NCBI GenBank assembly: GCA_029959615.1 | Contig: JASCOD010000009.1 | Span: forward strand, 1-64,000 | DNA: 64,000 nucleotides | Reading direction: 5' to 3' | Origin: Flavobacteriaceae bacterium PS02338 | Lineage (GTDB): Bacteria > Bacteroidota > Bacteroidia > Sphingobacteriales > Sphingobacteriaceae | Shown here: piece after piece, positions 61,443-64,000 of the stretch | How the letters are laid out: the number at the start of each line of letters is the position of its first letter | Position numbering within the stretch: position 1 is the stretch's first letter | The notes under the pieces: generated by a model | Seen by the model: the letters and a program-made list of their open reading frames with translations, nothing else | The model's database searches: none | Told to the model about the DNA's origin: nothing | Translations under genes and position numbers: made by a program

Positions 61443-62129
61443 TTATAACAACCCAATAATCTGATCTATACTCGTTACCGAAACAAAATTTGGATGTTCG
61501 ATAGGCTCTTCATGTAATTCGTGTATCCAAGTGGTATGGTAAGGGACTTCTACTGCAAAAGCGTTTAAGGCGAGTACGGGTACAATATCTGATCTTCTAG
61601 AATTGCCTACCATTAAAAAGTGCTCAGGCTTGCAATCTAAATGATTGATGAGCTTTTGGTAATGATGAGGCTGTTTGTCGCTCATAATTTCGATATGATG
61701 AAAATACTTTGTTAATCCAGATTTCTCTAATTTTCGTTCTTGATCTAATAAATCGCCTTTGGTTGCCATTACTAATTTGTATTTGCCATGTAAGTGCTGT
61801 AATGTTTCCTCTATACCATCTAAAAGTATAATAGGTTTTTGCAATAATCGATGACCAATATCAAATATCTGATTGATTAAGCTGCTATTTACTTTATCGC
61901 CACTTAATTTTGCGAGTGCTTCTACCATACACAGCATAAAGCCTTTAATGCCATAACCGTACATTTTCAGGTTTTTCATCTCGATGTCGAACAAATCTTT
62001 GATCACATGATCTTGAGGAAGATGAGCAAATAATTGGGCAAATTCCAATTCTGCCTCTCGAAAGTATGGCTCATTTTCCCATAAAGTATCGTCAGCATCG
62101 AAGGCAATGGTTTTGATTTGGTTCTTCAT
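61443..62129 (-). CDS. HAD-superfamily hydrolase
   Basis: The 228 residues have motif I AFDADDTLWENE (about 9-20, nucleophile Asp and acid Asp), a helical cap, motif II VMATKG, motif III Lys near MSDKQPHHYQKL and motif IV MVGNSRRSDIVP. It is a phosphatase of the HAD type I cap class, close to phosphoglycolate or nucleotide phosphatases; the substrate is not determined. It is divergent from the Crp/Fnr regulator, and the two start codons are close. Confidence 0.9.
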   Translation of the reverse strand: MKNQIKTIAFDADDTLWENEPYFREAELEFAQLFAHLPQDHVIKDLFDIEMKNLKMYGYGIKGFMLCMVEALAKLSGDKVNSSLINQIFDIGHRLLQKPIILLDGIEETLQHLHGKYKLVMATKGDLLDQERKLEKSGLTKYFHHIEIMSDKQPHHYQKLINHLDCKPEHFLMVGNSRRSDIVPVLALNAFAVEVPYHTTWIHELHEEPIEHPNFVSVTSIDQIIGLL

Positions 62130-62141
62130 CGTTTATCTTTG
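62112..62141 (+). promoter_or_regulatory. Promoter of the Crp/Fnr gene
   Basis: TTTG (62112-62115) and TATCTTTG (62134-62141) are 18 bp apart. The -33 box lies inside the start of the divergent HAD gene. Transcription would begin near 62147. Confidence 0.65.
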
Positions 62142-62203
62142 TTAATGTTGCAAAGGTGAAAGAAATAGTTGCACAAAAAAAGGACAAATGTCCTAAACGA
62201 TTT

Positions 62204-62758
62204 ATGCTAAGAACAAATACCGAATTTTTAACTTATATCGATGCGCTTTATCAAAGTAATCGACCGGAAGTAACCTTACAGAACTTTGAAAAAGATAGCT
62301 TACTACTTCGTCAAGGGGAGAAGAGCCACCGTGTTTTTGTGATTAAGGAAGGAATTGCTAAGTGTTTCTTTTTGGAAGAAAATGGTAAGGATTATATCCT
62401 TGAGTTTATGAGTAAAGGACAGATTTTAGGAGAGATTGAAATGATTAAGCAGATAGATTGCCTTTGCAACGTTGCAGCATTAACTTCTTTGCAGGTTTAT
62501 GCTATTCCAGCTCCAGTCTTTAAACAGCTTTTGGCGAAAGATTTAATCCTAAATAAAATCTTGTTAGAAGAATTGGCCGAAAGAATCATCAACACCAGTA
62601 GTCGAGCTTCCTTTCAGCAGTTGTATACGGTAGAACATGGTTTAGGCAAGCTTTTGGAGCTACAAGAAAAGCAAGGGATGGAAATCAGTAAGGAAGATAT
62701 GGCCGCTTATTTAGGGATTACGTTGAGAAGCTTGAATAGGGCGTTGAAGGGTTTGTAG
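62204..62758 (+). CDS. Crp/Fnr-family transcriptional regulator
   Basis: From the ATG at 62204 the protein has 184 residues. An in-frame GTG at 62156 would add 16 basic residues that are not typical of the family. The N-terminal cyclic-nucleotide-like domain has LLLRQGEKSHRVFVIKEGIA and FMSKGQILGEIEMI. The C-terminal helix-turn-helix is EISKEDMAAYLGITLRSLNR. The cAMP-binding RxS motif is not seen and no N-terminal Cys cluster for Fe-S exists, so the ligand is unknown. It is divergent from the HAD gene and nearly meets the convergent lyase gene. Confidence 0.92.
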   Translation: MLRTNTEFLTYIDALYQSNRPEVTLQNFEKDSLLLRQGEKSHRVFVIKEGIAKCFFLEENGKDYILEFMSKGQILGEIEMIKQIDCLCNVAALTSLQVYAIPAPVFKQLLAKDLILNKILLEELAERIINTSSRASFQQLYTVEHGLGKLLELQEKQGMEISKEDMAAYLGITLRSLNRALKGL

Positions 62759-62760
62759 TA

Positions 62761-63651
62761 TTAATGAAAAATCTTTCCTGAAACCATCATGGCTTTCCCC
62801 CATTTCTCCATATCCAGATTCAGTTGAACGCCTTCGGATGTTAAATAACTAATCACATCTTCTGTCGCAATGTTACCAGTCAAATCGTCTGCCGCCATTG
62901 GACAACCACCGAAACCTTTTAAGGCACTGTCCATACGAGTGCATCCAGCAGCAAAAGCAGCTTCAATTTTCTCTAAACGTTGCTGAGGCGTACTGTGCAA
63001 ATGTAATCCGAATTCGATGTTTGGAAATTGCTGAACTAGGGGTGGGAGTATGTCTGTAATTTTTTCTGGAGTAGAAACGCCAACTGTATCAGCCACAGAA
63101 ATGATTTTTACTCCTTTTTGTGCTAATTCATTTGCCCAGTGACTAACAATATCAGTATTCCACTCGTCTCCATAGGGGTTGCCAAAGCCCATAGAAAGAT
63201 AAACTACAGCCTCTTTATTGTGCTTGTCGCACAAGTGGAGCATTTCTTCAACTGTGCTTAAAGATTCCACAATGCTTGAATTAGTATTACGTTGTTGGAA
63301 AGTCTCCGAAATAGAAAAAGGAAAGCCCAAATAAGTTATTTCAGAATGTTTCACTGCATTTTCTACTCCTTTCAGGTTCGCCACAATAGCTAACAACTTA
63401 GTGCTGCCAGCTAAATCTAAACCAGCTAAAACTTCTTCTGTATCCCGCATTTGGGGAATAGCTTTTGGAGATACAAAACTTCCAAAATCTAAGGTGTCAA
63501 AGCCAACTTGTAACAGCAGATTAAGGTATTCGATTTTTAGTGATGTTGGTACAAAGTCGTGTAAACCCTGCATTGCATCACGAGGGCATTCGATTAACTT
63601 AACTGTTGAAGAGTGTTGAGAACTATTAAAGCTTTCTGTTTTTGTAGTCAT
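62761..63651 (-). CDS. HMG-CoA lyase-like protein (Bacteroidota form)
   Basis: The 296 residues form a TIM barrel with ECPRDAMQ (Arg-Asp of the lyase site), LDFGSFVSPKAIPQM, LHLHS with the two metal histidines, and the signature GFGGCPMA with the catalytic cysteine. Compared with human HMG-CoA lyase (PRDGLQ, IEVTSFVSP), the glutamate of the EVTSF motif is Asp here, and HDT is HST. The usual reaction is cleavage of HMG-CoA to acetoacetate and acetyl-CoA in leucine breakdown. It overlaps the methylglyoxal synthase gene by 26 bp. Confidence 0.85.
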   Translation of the reverse strand: MTTKTESFNSSQHSSTVKLIECPRDAMQGLHDFVPTSLKIEYLNLLLQVGFDTLDFGSFVSPKAIPQMRDTEEVLAGLDLAGSTKLLAIVANLKGVENAVKHSEITYLGFPFSISETFQQRNTNSSIVESLSTVEEMLHLCDKHNKEAVVYLSMGFGNPYGDEWNTDIVSHWANELAQKGVKIISVADTVGVSTPEKITDILPPLVQQFPNIEFGLHLHSTPQQRLEKIEAAFAAGCTRMDSALKGFGGCPMAADDLTGNIATEDVISYLTSEGVQLNLDMEKWGKAMMVSGKIFH

Positions 63652-64000
63652 CGTAATCGGTTAATGCCGCTGTGTAGGTGCCTTTCATATACGGCGAAGA
63701 AATTAAGAAATCTGCAGTAGCCACGTCACAAGCCATCGGGATATTCCAAACAATGCCAACACGCAAAAGAGCCTTTACATCTGGATCATGTGGTTGCGCT
63801 TCCATTGGGTCCCAGAAGAAAATCAGTACATCAATTTCTGATTGTGCAATTAATGCACCTATTTGTTGGTCGCCACCTAACGGGCCGCTCAGCAATTTTT
63901 TTACAGGTAAACCGAGATTTTCTTCTAATAACCTGCCTGTAGTACCGGTAGCTAACAAATTATGCTGACTAAGTGCTTCTTTATTGGTAATTGCCCATCT
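63626..64000 (-). CDS. mgsA: Methylglyoxal synthase, 5' end beyond the window
   Basis: The visible part spans about 124 residues. It reads ITNKEALSQHNLLATGTTG near the window edge, then SGPLGGDQQIGALI with the catalytic aspartate, and FFWDPMEAQPHDPDVKALLR with the phosphate-binding residues. The enzyme converts dihydroxyacetone phosphate to methylglyoxal and phosphate, a bypass of lower glycolysis. The frame is open to base 64000, so the N-terminus is missing. The end of the gene overlaps the start of the HMG-CoA lyase gene, so the two are co-transcribed. Confidence 0.95.
   Translation of the reverse strand, partial: RWAITNKEALSQHNLLATGTTGRLLEENLGLPVKKLLSGPLGGDQQIGALIAQSEIDVLIFFWDPMEAQPHDPDVKALLRVGIVWNIPMACDVATADFLISSPYMKGTYTAALTDYDDYKNRKL

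Noticed and set aside
62156..62203. GTG start adding 16 residues to the Crp/Fnr regulator
   Set aside because: The added stretch is Lys-rich and unlike family N-termini; the ATG at 62204 gives a typical start. It is not excluded by the promoter position.

Overview
The window reads as chromosomal DNA of a low-GC member of the Bacteroidota, most likely Sphingobacteriaceae (Pedobacter or a close relative). The evidence is a type IX secretion system (T9SS) type-B sorting domain, PorP/SprF and T9SS Plug proteins, a TonB receptor followed by a DUF4249 lipoprotein, a lipoprotein-anchored TamA-like Omp85 (TamL), a PUR/DUF3276 protein, DUF5522, an over-long NusB, general lack of Shine-Dalgarno sequences, and repeated matches to the Bacteroidota promoter (TTTG, about 19 bp, TAnnTTTG). 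No prophage, CRISPR array, intact IS with transposase or recognisable defence island is seen.

Layout. 1-6890: 3' part of a giant T9SS adhesin with about 24 near-identical 89-residue Ig-like repeats. 7600-13839: a TPR sensor histidine kinase, a sigma-54-dependent response regulator and a PorP/SprF protein, separated by repeat-rich spacers. These hold two copies of a MITE-like element and a tandem array of about 174 bp units. 14048-20404: EVE-domain protein, glycine-zipper protein, cation/proton antiporter, thioesterase and a three-gene exported operon (phosphodiester glycosidase, T9SS-like protein, lipoprotein). 20401-28888: YfiT-like DinB protein, T9SS Plug, Gfo/Idh oxidoreductase, ABC-F ATPase and a large AsmA protein. 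29042-31735: Rrf2 regulator with two matching operator-like sites, NmrA-like quinone oxidoreductase and PyrD. 32741-33067: a promoter, tRNA-Cys and a tiny basic protein forming one unit. 33256-39926: TrmH-type methyltransferase, TamL, patatin/beta-barrel protein, TspO. 40007-45945: DUF5522, MBL exonuclease, then the nusB-DUF1573-yajC and ybbR-coaE groups and a leucine-dehydrogenase-like protein that lacks a catalytic lysine. 46156-53331: MsbA-like exporter, PUR protein, YchF, VOC protein, AccD and class II aldolase. 53482-58870: a tightly packed operon of TonB receptor, DUF4249 lipoprotein, LytS-type kinase and LytTR regulator. 59025-64000: iron permease family protein, TrxR-like flavoprotein, CAT-like acetyltransferase, HAD phosphatase, Crp/Fnr regulator, HMG-CoA-lyase-like protein and truncated methylglyoxal synthase.

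Most of the window is ordinary core and envelope biology. The points that merit a second look are the adhesin/two-component/PorP locus, the MITE-like element with compensating stem changes, the duplicated Rrf2 operator, the Lys-to-Thr change in the amino-acid dehydrogenase, probable leaderless mRNAs, the four-gene TonB/LytTR operon and several families of dispersed palindromes.
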